Source of the DNA: Pirellulaceae bacterium | Lineage (GTDB): Bacteria > Planctomycetota > Planctomycetia > Pirellulales > Pirellulaceae | Reading direction: 5' to 3' | DNA: 24,891 nucleotides | Assembly: GCA_013002105.1 (NCBI GenBank) | Contig: JABDKS010000180.1 | Location: 1-24,891, forward strand | In this document: positions 9,372-17,538 of the stretch, piece after piece | How the letters are laid out: each line of letters begins with the position of its first letter | How positions within the stretch are numbered: position 1 is the stretch's first letter | Made by a program: the position numbers and the translations under genes | The notes under the pieces: model-generated | The model's database searches: none | What the model was told of the DNA's origin: nothing | The model's input: only the letters and a program-made list of their open reading frames with translations

Positions 9372-9594
9372 GATCTGCCACGGACGATGCCGCCAATCCA
9401 ACAAGAAATCGTGCGCCGGGTGGTGCTTTCATTTGGCCCAATACCGTCGCGGTTCGGTCCATGAACACACTCTCTTGCAACGCCTGCCACGATTCCAGTT
9501 TGTCGTCGAACCAAACATCAACGACCGTACCTCGCACAACTGTGACGGTACCGCACATGCTTTTCGGATTTGACTCCTCCTGCTGCGACATCAT
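9368..9594 (-). pseudogene. atpD: Decayed beta subunit of N-type (alternate) F1 ATPase
   Basis: ATG-ATG at 9594/9591 follows an AGG ribosome site. The N-terminus contains GTVTVVRGTVVDVWFD, the first beta-barrel strands of alternate F1 beta subunits (consensus like VRGSVVDVRFD). After about 25 more codons the same frame jumps to DRTATVLGQMKAPPGARFLVG, which matches the later beta segment RTVLVFGQMNEPPGAR. About 150 residues, including the P-loop, are therefore missing in frame. Even the retained invariant segment is altered (MNEPP to MKAPP). Homology stops at ADHY, where the ABC permease remnant begins in another frame. The open frame runs on to 8899, but that part is the permease read out of frame. 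Recognition rests on motif memory, not on a search. Confidence 0.72.
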
Positions 9595-9756
9595 GTGCCT
9601 GGCAATGAATATAAGAACGGACAGTGTGGCATTGAACTTGCTAGTGAATACCGCGGTACTGCAACCCTCAGGCGAAAGAATGCAAGCCATGCGCCAAATC
9701 ACAAGATGTCGGTCTTGCGGTGGCGAATAATTTCCATTCAGGAAACCAGGAATCCC

Positions 9757-9939
9757 ATGACTTCAGAACCGCCAATCCATCCGCCCGAGCAGATTCTCTT
9801 GCCAACGACTTCAGACATTCGCGATTTCGGGATCGCCTTATTCGCAGGGATGGCCGGCACCTACGGCTGCTATCGCAAGGAGGTTTCAACTGTGCTGGCA
9901 GGAGTCGCGATAGCCGTTTCGCTCGCGGAGCAGTGCTGA
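9757..9939 (+). pseudogene. Truncated DUF389-like membrane protein fragment
   Basis: An ATG at 9757 preceded by CAGGAATCCC opens a 60-aa frame. Residues from about 18 onward (TTSDIRDFGIALFAGMAG, then [17 protein letters not shown]) resemble the DUF389/TIGR00341 hydrophobic domain, where a segment like ALAAGAAGAYAL, a charged R-K-D/E-V-S turn and LPGVAIAVALVPP occur in that order. The frame ends right after AIAVSL with AEQC-stop in place of VPPL, so most of the family domain is missing on both sides. It is divergent from the atpD relic, with 162 bp between their starts, and appears to be part of the same decayed locus. It could alternatively be a short expressed membrane peptide. Confidence 0.45.
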
Positions 9940-10054
9940 TGTATCAATCAGCGGCAGCGATTTTGTCGAAATGTTTGTCGGCGCTTCGCGGGTACGCGAA
10001 CTTTTCGATCAGGCGACCGCCCACTCACCACTGCTGTGGTTTGATGCTGGCCAC

Positions 10055-10519
10055 CTAGTGGGGCAATTTCGGCTTCAACGCTGCGTAACTGAACATGCCC
10101 AGCATCGCACCGAGCAGGGTGAATAGAGCCATCGATTCGCCCGCTCCGATTTGCGCATAGATGGGGCCGGGGCATGCGCCGGTGATGGCCCAGCCAGCGC
10201 CAAACAGCATTCCGCCGATGATGACCCCGGTGTGGTATGGCTTGGGTTTGTAAGTGATCGGTTTGCCCTCAATCGACTTGACTGAGAATCGCTTGATCAG
10301 CAACATCGAAATCATCGCGACGGCGATCGCGGTGCCAATAATCAAGTACATGTGGGCTTCGCGAAACAGAAACATATTGTGGACGCGATGCCAGTGGGCA
10401 ACTTCGCTCTTGGTGAACAGGATGCCCAGATAAACTCCCATGATCAGGACCATGATGTAGGCAGTCGTCGACGTTGCCGGGGTTGGGTTTGACGACGTGG
10501 CTTCGGGTTCGTTTTCCAT
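10055..10519 (-). CDS. pmpB: YeeE/YedE sulfur transporter half, PmpB-like
   Basis: This 154-aa membrane protein starts at ATG 10519; a TTG at 10594 is in frame but would overlap the preceding gene. After a short polar N-terminus (1-18) come helices near 19-36 and 55-76, then [22 protein letters not shown] with the conserved family Cys (C116), and a final helix. This is the second half of a YeeE/YedE (TsuA-type) transporter, in which conserved cysteines relay thiosulfate or sulfane sulfur across the membrane. Split-gene versions are called PmpA/PmpB. Its partner is the gene at 10575-11057, 55 nt upstream. Sulfur-transport specificity is supported by the persulfide dioxygenase, rhodanese and TauE genes upstream. 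Confidence 0.88.
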   Translation of the reverse strand: MENEPEATSSNPTPATSTTAYIMVLIMGVYLGILFTKSEVAHWHRVHNMFLFREAHMYLIIGTAIAVAMISMLLIKRFSVKSIEGKPITYKPKPYHTGVIIGGMLFGAGWAITGACPGPIYAQIGAGESMALFTLLGAMLGMFSYAALKPKLPH

Positions 10520-10574
10520 CTTGATTGCTTTCGGAGTATTGGAGCGAACTTTGTCATTGGTGATTCGCGTGACG

Positions 10575-11057
10575 TTAGAAAAGGAAACTTCCAAGTCCCC
10601 AAGTCACGGCAAGCCCACCAACGAAAAAGAAGATCGTCGCCAGCAAGCTCGGCCAATTCAGATTGGAAATGCCAGTGATTGAATGTCCCGATGTGCACCC
10701 ACCCGCGTAGCGCGTTCCAAATCCGATCAAAAAACCACCGATCAGCAACTTGAACGCGCCGGCCACAGAGGAAAACGAGTCCGGCAACAACGGTGTTGGA
10801 TCAGCCGAAAGAAACCGCGTGGCAATGAACGCACCCACAGCGATGCCAACACAAAAAACGATCGTCCAGAAGTTTGCTTTGCGATCAAACTTACTAAAAT
10901 ATTCCAGCTTGCTATTCGGCGCGCAAAGAGCGCCGGCCTCCTGTAGGCTGGTCGAGATTCCAAACGCTTTGCCGGCCAGCAAGTACAACAGCGGCACGGT
11001 GAGTCCAATTAAGATTCCCGAGAGCCACCAGGGCCACGGTTGCATCAGCCATTGCAT
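10575..11057 (-). CDS. pmpA: YeeE/YedE sulfur transporter half, PmpA-like
   Basis: This 160-aa polytopic membrane protein has a clear AGGAG ribosome site 7 nt before ATG 11057. Helices occur near 12-28, 62-80, 103-115 and 137-157. The family motif FGTRYAGGCTSGHSITG carries the key Cys (C121), with a second Cys (C45) in LCAPNSK. It is the N-terminal half counterpart of the PmpB-like gene that follows; together they would form one YeeE/YedE transport unit in the inner membrane for thiosulfate or persulfide-type sulfur. In Serratia and in BigR-type operons such genes occur with persulfide dioxygenase and TauE-like genes, which are also found in this window at 21793 and 23234. Confidence 0.9.
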   Translation of the reverse strand: MQWLMQPWPWWLSGILIGLTVPLLYLLAGKAFGISTSLQEAGALCAPNSKLEYFSKFDRKANFWTIVFCVGIAVGAFIATRFLSADPTPLLPDSFSSVAGAFKLLIGGFLIGFGTRYAGGCTSGHSITGISNLNWPSLLATIFFFVGGLAVTWGLGSFLF

Positions 11058-11125
11058 TTCTTGTCTCCTAGGGATGTTGTGTCATTCGCGTCAGTGGCAA
11101 TGCTGCCAATTGTTTGCCTACGACG

Positions 11126-11836
11126 TCATCGAATTTGGGGTTGGTGCATCAGCCCGTCTTCCATTTCGTAGGTCGTGTCAAATACATCGAGGGCTCGATG
11201 ATCGTGGGTGACGACGATCACGCCTGCGCCGCGCTCGTGGGCAACTTGGGCAAACAATTCCATGACCTGTCTGCCGCGGTGGCTGTCCAGCGCGGCGGTG
11301 GGTTCGTCGGCAAGAATGATGCTCGGTTGGTTTGCCAGTGCTCGCGCCACGGCAACACGTTGTTGCTGGCCACCGGACAACATCGACGGCCGATTGTCCG
11401 CGCGATCTCCAACTCCCAGATCGTCCAGTAGTTCCTGTGCTCGGCGCCGCGCCGCTCGTGTTGATTCGCCGTTGAGTTCGATAGCGATTTGAACGTTCTC
11501 GATCGCCGTCAGGAACGGGATCAAGTTCGATTTCTGGAAAACAAAGCCAATGTGCTGTCGGCGAAACGACCGCAAATTGGTGTGCGGCGTGCTTCCATCG
11601 AGCACCAACTGGCCGCGAACGAAGACTTGGCCCGACGTCGGCGGATTGATGAGGCCAACTGCCGTCAGGAATGTCGATTTGCCGCTGCCGCTTGGTCCTA
11701 GCAATGCGACGACCTCGCCCCGAGCGACTGTCATCGAAGCGTCTCGCATCGCAACGACTTCCGTGTTGCCGCTGCCGTAAATCTTCGTTAGCTCATGAGT
11801 CTCGATGGCCAAATCGCTTGTGGTGCTGGCGGTCAT
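11126..11836 (-). CDS. ABC transporter ATP-binding protein (MacB/LolD/DevA type)
   Basis: The 236-aa ATPase starts at ATG 11836, inside a 4-nt ATGA overlap with the upstream permease stop. A much longer in-frame extension to 12232 is only the permease read in another frame. All ABC motifs are intact: Walker A GPSGSGKST (47-55), Q-loop FVFQKSN, signature LSGGQQQRVAVARAL, Walker B IILADEPTAALD and the H-loop THD. With the FtsX-fold permease and the HlyD-like adaptor it would form a MacAB- or DevBCA-like mechanotransmission exporter that works on the periplasmic side. The PmpA gene starts 69 nt downstream. Confidence 0.95.
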   Translation of the reverse strand: MTASTTSDLAIETHELTKIYGSGNTEVVAMRDASMTVARGEVVALLGPSGSGKSTFLTAVGLINPPTSGQVFVRGQLVLDGSTPHTNLRSFRRQHIGFVFQKSNLIPFLTAIENVQIAIELNGESTRAARRRAQELLDDLGVGDRADNRPSMLSGGQQQRVAVARALANQPSIILADEPTAALDSHRGRQVMELFAQVAHERGAGVIVVTHDHRALDVFDTTYEMEDGLMHQPQIR

Positions 11837-13044
11837 GACAGTGCCTCGTTTGGCGAGACCCGCATGGCTTTCCAAATGCCCAGCAAGCTGGACGCGATCG
11901 AAATCCCCAGCACGATCAGTCCGAGCTGAACCAAGTCCGAGTCGGTGAGGATCACACGTCGGGGGAACATCGGAAAAATCCGTTGCCCGATCAGATAAGC
12001 AATGACGAATCCGACCACGCCAAGCACCAACGCCTGCTGCACAATCAAACCCAGGATCACGGTATTCGGGGCACCAATCAGTTTCAGCAACGCGATCGAA
12101 TGAATCTTGTCCAGCGTCAACGTGTAAAGAATCAACGCCATGATGATGGCGGCAATCACGGTCAACAGAACGCGAAACAGACCGATTTGCCGGCGAACTT
12201 TTTCGACATTTCCTTCGAGTAGAAACTCGCATTGCTCCGCCGACGTGTAAACCGAAACGTCTCCCCAGCCCGCGATGGCGTCGGCGACCTTGTCGATGTC
12301 CGCTCCGGGTGACACGCTGACCATCACCGCACTGATTTGTGCTCGCGGAATCGGCGGCAGCTCGGACGACGCCTTCGCTGTGTTGTCCAGCAACAGCGGC
12401 TGTTTCGTTCCGATATCGCTGCGCTCGCCGCGAGCGAAACGCGATGCGCGTTCCAGACGCACGGCTTCGCCAGGCACATCGAACTGGATTGCCTGTGCGT
12501 CGGACACTGTAAAAAAGCCGATTCCGTCGGCACCAGAGCTGATCATGTTGCTGGTCGTGCCGACAACGGTATACGTTTCTTTACCAAGCTTGATCTGTTC
12601 GCCAACCACCAGGCCTAACGTTTTGTCGGCAATCATTTCAAAGTGGTTTTGTTTCAGTGACCTTCCCGCGGTCAAAGGAATCCATTCACCTTTGTCCGTT
12701 GGCCAACTCAACCCAAGGACCGCCATTCGCAACGCCTTTCCGTCGCGTTCTCGCTGGACGGTGTGGAAGACGAACTCGCGAGAGGACGTGACGCCCGGAA
12801 CCGCATAGGCACGGTGGACTAGATTCTGCGGGACTCGAGAGAGTTCAGCAAACGGCCCTCGCGTGTCGCGTTGGACTAGCCACAGGTCGGCGCCAACCGA
12901 ATCAATCAACAATGTCGCGTCGGCGATGATCCCGCGATAAATGCCACCCATTCCCATCACGATCATCAACAACATGCCGACACCGACGGTCGTCAATGCG
13001 AATCGTCCGAGGTTGTGCCGAATGTCTTTGGTGGCAAGGTTCAC
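11833..13044 (-). CDS. FtsX/MacB-like ABC permease (DevC-like)
   Basis: This 403-aa permease starts at GTG 13044, overlapping the adaptor stop by 4 nt (GTGA), and ends in a 4-nt overlap with the ATPase. The topology is typical of MacB/DevC permeases. One helix lies near 15-38, a large periplasmic domain spans about 40-285, then three helices lie near 293-313, 330-356 and 372-395, ending in the conserved WKAMRVSPNEALS coupling segment. It carries no fused ATPase domain, so it needs the separate gene that follows. In DevBCA and MacAB-type exporters the complex moves substrates from the periplasm through an outer-membrane channel; no TolC-like gene is visible here. The substrate is unknown. Confidence 0.92.
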   Translation of the reverse strand: MNLATKDIRHNLGRFALTTVGVGMLLMIVMGMGGIYRGIIADATLLIDSVGADLWLVQRDTRGPFAELSRVPQNLVHRAYAVPGVTSSREFVFHTVQRERDGKALRMAVLGLSWPTDKGEWIPLTAGRSLKQNHFEMIADKTLGLVVGEQIKLGKETYTVVGTTSNMISSGADGIGFFTVSDAQAIQFDVPGEAVRLERASRFARGERSDIGTKQPLLLDNTAKASSELPPIPRAQISAVMVSVSPGADIDKVADAIAGWGDVSVYTSAEQCEFLLEGNVEKVRRQIGLFRVLLTVIAAIIMALILYTLTLDKIHSIALLKLIGAPNTVILGLIVQQALVLGVVGFVIAYLIGQRIFPMFPRRVILTDSDLVQLGLIVLGISIASSLLGIWKAMRVSPNEALS

Positions 13045-14228
13045 GGCGCGACTACCTTGCGTCCATCGCTGAGCTCCGATTTTGCGTCGATCGGAGTGAC
13101 CACGATATCACCCGCGGCGACACCTTCGATGACTTCAACTAGATCACGATTGCGAAGACCAAGCTTTACGGTCTGCCAAGTCGCGTTGTCGTCGATCGCG
13201 ACGAACACTCCAGGCCGACCGTCGCGATTGGCGACCAGATTCGCGGGTAATAAAACCACATCGTCAATTCGTTCGACTTCAATGAACGCCTCCGCCCGTT
13301 GTCCGACAGCCCAGTTTTTCGGTAACTCCAATGCCTCCACGTCGACAACAAACTCTCGTGTCTCACGATCGGCTTCGCGGCCTAGGCGAATAACCTTGCC
13401 CGAAAAGGTCTGGGCGGGCTGAGAGCGAAAGACAATGCGTGCTGACTGGTCTTCCTGAAGCTTTGCCATTTCGGTTTCGTCGACCCACGCGCTGATCCAC
13501 ATTTGATTCGTGGAAATCAGCCGCATGATCGCGGTCCCGGGAACCACCACGTCACCCAATTCTCGGCTTCGGCTAACGATCAAACCCTCAAACGGCGCGA
13601 CGATATGGCAATCGCTCAGACGTGTGCGGTGATATTCCAACGTTTTCTCTGCGGCAACCAGTTCCTTCTGGCCTTCCGTGATCGCGGCTTCGGAACGCGA
13701 AAGCCCGGTCATCGCGACAGCAAGCGCCTCGGTCGACTGATCCAACTCGTCCTGGCTAACTGCGTTTTGACTTGCCAAAGACTGTTTTCTCGCGTGGCTC
13801 TTCTTCGCTTGGGTGTAGGTCGCAACCGCCCGGTCTTTGTCCGCGGTCAGACGCGCGATACCAGCTCGCGTTGCTTCCACGTTAGCCACCGCAATAGCGA
13901 CTTGCTGCTGCAATTCCTCGTCGTCCAATTCCACCAACAAATCGCCAACCGAAACTCGCTGACCCTGATCCGAGTGTACGCGTTTGATGCGGCCGGATAT
14001 TTTGGGGCTGATCGTTGCTTGCACGCGCGCCTCCAGTGTTCCTGTGCCCATCACTTCAGCCACAATCAACCCGCGCTGGATACGATATTCCATCACTGGG
14101 ATCGGCGAGAAACGTATCCAATAGATCACGCCACCGATCGCCGTGAGGACGACGACAAGCTGAAACACTCGCCACATGACTCGTTTGATCGTCGTCAAGA
14201 GTTTGCTTGACGCTTGTTCCTTAGCCAT
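13041..14228 (-). CDS. Periplasmic adaptor (HlyD/MacA/RND MFP family)
   Basis: ATG 14228 (395 aa) overlaps the RND pump stop by 8 nt and has GAGG about 10 nt upstream; an in-frame GTG lies at 14255. One N-terminal membrane anchor (about 18-40) is followed by the biotinyl-lipoyl-like half-motif around TISPKISGRIKRVHSDQG. A long alpha-helical hairpin comes next (about 105-200, heptad-like Ala/Leu/Glu-rich). The second lipoyl half is at IVAPFEGLIVSRSRELGD, and beta-barrel domains follow to the end. Its place between the RND pump and the MacB-like permease suggests it serves the ABC exporter, while the adaptor at 17531 serves the RND pump. Either could work with both (inference). Confidence 0.92.
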   Translation of the reverse strand: MAKEQASSKLLTTIKRVMWRVFQLVVVLTAIGGVIYWIRFSPIPVMEYRIQRGLIVAEVMGTGTLEARVQATISPKISGRIKRVHSDQGQRVSVGDLLVELDDEELQQQVAIAVANVEATRAGIARLTADKDRAVATYTQAKKSHARKQSLASQNAVSQDELDQSTEALAVAMTGLSRSEAAITEGQKELVAAEKTLEYHRTRLSDCHIVAPFEGLIVSRSRELGDVVVPGTAIMRLISTNQMWISAWVDETEMAKLQEDQSARIVFRSQPAQTFSGKVIRLGREADRETREFVVDVEALELPKNWAVGQRAEAFIEVERIDDVVLLPANLVANRDGRPGVFVAIDDNATWQTVKLGLRNRDLVEVIEGVAAGDIVVTPIDAKSELSDGRKVVAP

Positions 14229-17200
14229 TGGCCGCTGCCTCACTTGCTTGTTCACCGCGATACAAAAGCCAATACGCCGCCGGAATCACGATCAACGTGA
14301 ACAGTGTCGAAGTGAGAATGCCGAAGATGATCGCCCACGCCAAACCAGAGAAGACCGGGTCGAGCGTGATCACCCAGTTGGCAAGCAACGTTGTGCCAGC
14401 AGTCAGCAGGATCGGCCGCGTTCGTACAGCAACGCTGCGAATGATTGATTCGACGAGCGAGTGTCCTTCGGCCTGCGCTAAGTGAATGAAGTCGATCAGC
14501 ACGACAGAATTACGAACCACGATTCCGGCCAGCGCGATCATCCCGATCATTGCCGTCGCCGTAATAAAAACGGGATTTGGATGACCGCCGACCGGCTGGT
14601 CCATGATCACATTGAGCGCCCAGAATCCGGGCATGATACCGATCATCGTCAGCGGAATAGCGGACATGATCAGTACCGGCAGCAAGCGTGATCCCGTTTG
14701 AAACATCAATACGATAAAAATGCCAAGCAAAGCCGCGCCGAACGCTAGGCCTAGATCGCGAAAGACATCCAACGTGATGTCCCATTCGCCTTCGCCTGCC
14801 CACTCGACGTGATAGCCGTCGGGAACCGACCACGAAACTCCTCCGCCGGGTGATAGCCAGGAACGCTGCTCGACGGGGCGGGGATTTGGTGCGGCATCCA
14901 GGGCCTGCGCCATCGGCTCACTGACACGGTCCCACTGCACATCGACAATCGCGTCGGCCGGTGGACGACCCGCAACTTCGGCGAAAACGTACACGACGCG
15001 TTGCAGATTCTTGTGGTAGATCGACTTGTCTTCGAGCGTTTCGCGAAACTCACCCAAAGCACCCAGCTGGACGACTTGGCCTGCTTCGCCCTGCACGTAG
15101 ACTTCTTCCAAGTCATCCAATGCTGATCGGCGTGCTCGTGGCAAACGCAACTCGATCCACAGCGGTTCGACTTCGTTGGGCAGATGCAGAACGGTCGCCT
15201 CGTGACCGCTCAACACAGCGGCAACCGTATCGGCGATGGTCTGCGTTGAGATTCCCGAGAGAGCCGCCTTGGGTTTATCGGTTTCAAACACAAAACGAAT
15301 CTGATCATCTTCGGCACTGACATCCAAATCGACGACGCCTGGTTCATGTTCAAGACGATCCTTGACCGAGCGCGCTACTTCGATCTGCTGCGCGTAGTTT
15401 CCTTCGGGCGGACCGTAGACCTCAGCCGTGATCGACGCCATGACTGGTGGACCGGGTGGCACTTCGACCAGCTTGATGTTCGCCCCCAACGACTCGGCCA
15501 ATTCTGTCACTTCATCACGAATTCGCAATAAAATTTCGTGTGACTGTTGTTTGCGGTGTTCCTTGGCAAGCAAATTCACACGAATATCGGCAACATGAGG
15601 CCCCTGTCGAAGAAAGTAGTGGCGCACCAATCCGTTGAAATCCATCGGGGACGCTTTGCCCACAACGACCTCATAGTCACGGACCTCGGCCAAGCCGCCC
15701 AGGAAGCGGCCAATTCGGCGGGAGACAACATCAGTACGCTCCAGCGTCGTGCCTTCGGGCATGTCGACGACGATTTGAAATTCGTTCTTGTTGTCGTACG
15801 GCAACATCTTTACCGGCACCCAACGAAACACCGGCGGGATCATCGCAACGACCAACAACATCGCAATGCCAATCAACACGCTCCAGGCACGAGCACGCCC
15901 GACGAGAATCGGTGCGAGCACAAAACGTGACAAGCGATAAAGCGGCTTTGTCGTCAGATCGTACGATTCCTCTTCACCGGCATCGCTGACCTGCCTCAAT
16001 GAGACCATTGCCAACCACGGCGTAATGACAAACGCGACCAATGTCGAAATGGTCACGGTCAGTGGAACGTTCAACGCCATGGGGGCCATGTAGGGACCCA
16101 TCATGCCCGTGATGAAAGCCAGTGGCAGAAAGCTGACGATGATCGCCAAAGTTGAAAGGATTAATGCAGGGCGGACCTCTTGCACGGCCCGCAGCACCGA
16201 CTGCCGCGGCGCAAATATTTTCATCGTAAAATAACGCGCTATGTTCTCGACATCTGTGATCGGGTCGTCGACCAACAACCCGAGTGCCAGAATCAATGCG
16301 AACATCGTGACGCGATTGATCGAGTAGCCGACCATCAGATTGATGAACAGAGTCAGGCTGTAGCAAACCGGAATGGCCAGCGCGATGACCAATGCCGGTC
16401 GCCAACCCATCGTCAGTCCAATCAGGCCGACGACCGTCAGAACGGCAATCACCAGTCCTTCGATCAATTCGTTGACTTTCTCGTTCGCCGTTTCGCCGTA
16501 ATCACGAGTGATTCGAAAGTGAGTTCCCGCGGGAAGATGTGTACGTTCAAGTTGAGTGAGCTTCGCCTCCACTGCCTTGGCGACTTTCACCGCATTAGAA
16601 CCTTTGCGCTTCGCCACCGAGATGTTCACGGCAGGAAAAAGGTCGGTCTTGTCACCGTGTTGCTTGTCCGCTCCGCCGAACCCGATCCAACTGTAGCTAT
16701 CCGCTTCGGCCGGTCCGTCCACGACCGTCGCGATGTTCTTCAAGTAGACCGGGCGTCCGCCTGCCACGTTGACGACAATGTCTTCCAAGTCTGCGACGCT
16801 GGAAATGAACGTTCCGGTCTCGACATTGAATTGTGTATTTTGTTGGTCGAAGCTCCCATTGCGAGCCGTGACGTTGCTGACTTGCAGCGCGCGGGCGACC
16901 TGTAGTGGCGACGTCTTGTGAGCGGCCAACCGCTGAGCATCTAAGTTGACATAAATCCGCCGCGGACGACCACCCACCACCTCGACTTGGTTCGTATTGG
17001 GAATCGCTTGCAACTCGTGCTGCACTTCTTCGGCAATACGGCGAAGTTCGTGGTCGCCGTACCGCTCTGTTTGATCTGACCATAGCGTCGCAATCACAAT
17101 CGGAACGTCATCGACCTCGATTGGCTTGACGACCCATGATTTCACGACCGGTGGAATCTTGTCGGTCGACGAGTTGATCTTGTTGTAAATTTTGACCAGC

Positions 17201-17538
17201 GAGTCTTCACGATCTTCGCCGACAAAAAAGCGTACCGTGACCACACATTGTCCCGGCTGAGACACCGAGTAGACGAACTCAACGCCGTCGATTTGGTAGA
17301 GCAGTTTTTCCAGTCGGTCGGTAACTTGTCGCTCGACTTCCTCGGCCGAAAGCCCCGGCGCGAACGCAAACACGTCGGCCATGGGAACAACGATTTGCGG
17401 TTCTTCCTCGCGCGGAGTCAACACCAACGCCGCCGCACCAAGCATCAGCGAGATGACGACGAGCAAGATAGCGACGTCACCGCGTAAGAACACCTCGACA
17501 ATCCGGGTCATGAACGGTGTGCGTTCATCGTCATTCAT
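14221..17538 (-). CDS. RND superfamily efflux pump (HAE1/HME-like permease)
   Basis: This 1105-aa pump starts at ATG 17538, with GAGGG upstream and an 8-nt overlap with the adaptor stop; the frame is open back to 17571. Its size and duplicated layout fit RND pumps. A helix lies near 22-42, the first porter domain begins EEEPQIVVPMADVFAFAPG, and a cluster of helices spans about 358-540 including GLLVDDPITDVENIAR. In that stretch the adjacent Asp pair (about 424-425) is the proton-relay signature. A second porter domain (about 600-860) and a second helix cluster follow. Such pumps export metals, lipophilic compounds or other toxic molecules from the periplasm. The PREEEP-start subgroup is common in planctomycetes, but its substrate is undefined. 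No outer-membrane factor gene is nearby. Confidence 0.95.
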   Translation of the reverse strand: MNDDERTPFMTRIVEVFLRGDVAILLVVISLMLGAAALVLTPREEEPQIVVPMADVFAFAPGLSAEEVERQVTDRLEKLLYQIDGVEFVYSVSQPGQCVVTVRFFVGEDREDSLVKIYNKINSSTDKIPPVVKSWVVKPIEVDDVPIVIATLWSDQTERYGDHELRRIAEEVQHELQAIPNTNQVEVVGGRPRRIYVNLDAQRLAAHKTSPLQVARALQVSNVTARNGSFDQQNTQFNVETGTFISSVADLEDIVVNVAGGRPVYLKNIATVVDGPAEADSYSWIGFGGADKQHGDKTDLFPAVNISVAKRKGSNAVKVAKAVEAKLTQLERTHLPAGTHFRITRDYGETANEKVNELIEGLVIAVLTVVGLIGLTMGWRPALVIALAIPVCYSLTLFINLMVGYSINRVTMFALILALGLLVDDPITDVENIARYFTMKIFAPRQSVLRAVQEVRPALILSTLAIIVSFLPLAFITGMMGPYMAPMALNVPLTVTISTLVAFVITPWLAMVSLRQVSDAGEEESYDLTTKPLYRLSRFVLAPILVGRARAWSVLIGIAMLLVVAMIPPVFRWVPVKMLPYDNKNEFQIVVDMPEGTTLERTDVVSRRIGRFLGGLAEVRDYEVVVGKASPMDFNGLVRHYFLRQGPHVADIRVNLLAKEHRKQQSHEILLRIRDEVTELAESLGANIKLVEVPPGPPVMASITAEVYGPPEGNYAQQIEVARSVKDRLEHEPGVVDLDVSAEDDQIRFVFETDKPKAALSGISTQTIADTVAAVLSGHEATVLHLPNEVEPLWIELRLPRARRSALDDLEEVYVQGEAGQVVQLGALGEFRETLEDKSIYHKNLQRVVYVFAEVAGRPPADAIVDVQWDRVSEPMAQALDAAPNPRPVEQRSWLSPGGGVSWSVPDGYHVEWAGEGEWDITLDVFRDLGLAFGAALLGIFIVLMFQTGSRLLPVLIMSAIPLTMIGIMPGFWALNVIMDQPVGGHPNPVFITATAMIGMIALAGIVVRNSVVLIDFIHLAQAEGHSLVESIIRSVAVRTRPILLTAGTTLLANWVITLDPVFSGLAWAIIFGILTSTLFTLIVIPAAYWLLYRGEQASEAAANG

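Noticed and set aside
9608..9636. Promoter-like pair ATTGAA/AATATA on the minus strand upstream of the atpD relic
   Set aside because: The spacing is 17 nt, but the -35 match is weak and the implied transcription start would cut into the ribosome site; not convincing.
9944..10024. Short minus-strand frame ending [16 protein letters not shown]
   Set aside because: It could be the tail of another deleted gene, but it starts after a stop codon, has no recognisable motif and is too short to assign.
11837..12232. N-terminal extension of the ABC ATPase frame
   Set aside because: It is the permease gene read in another frame; the ATG at 11836 with a 4-nt overlap is the evident start.
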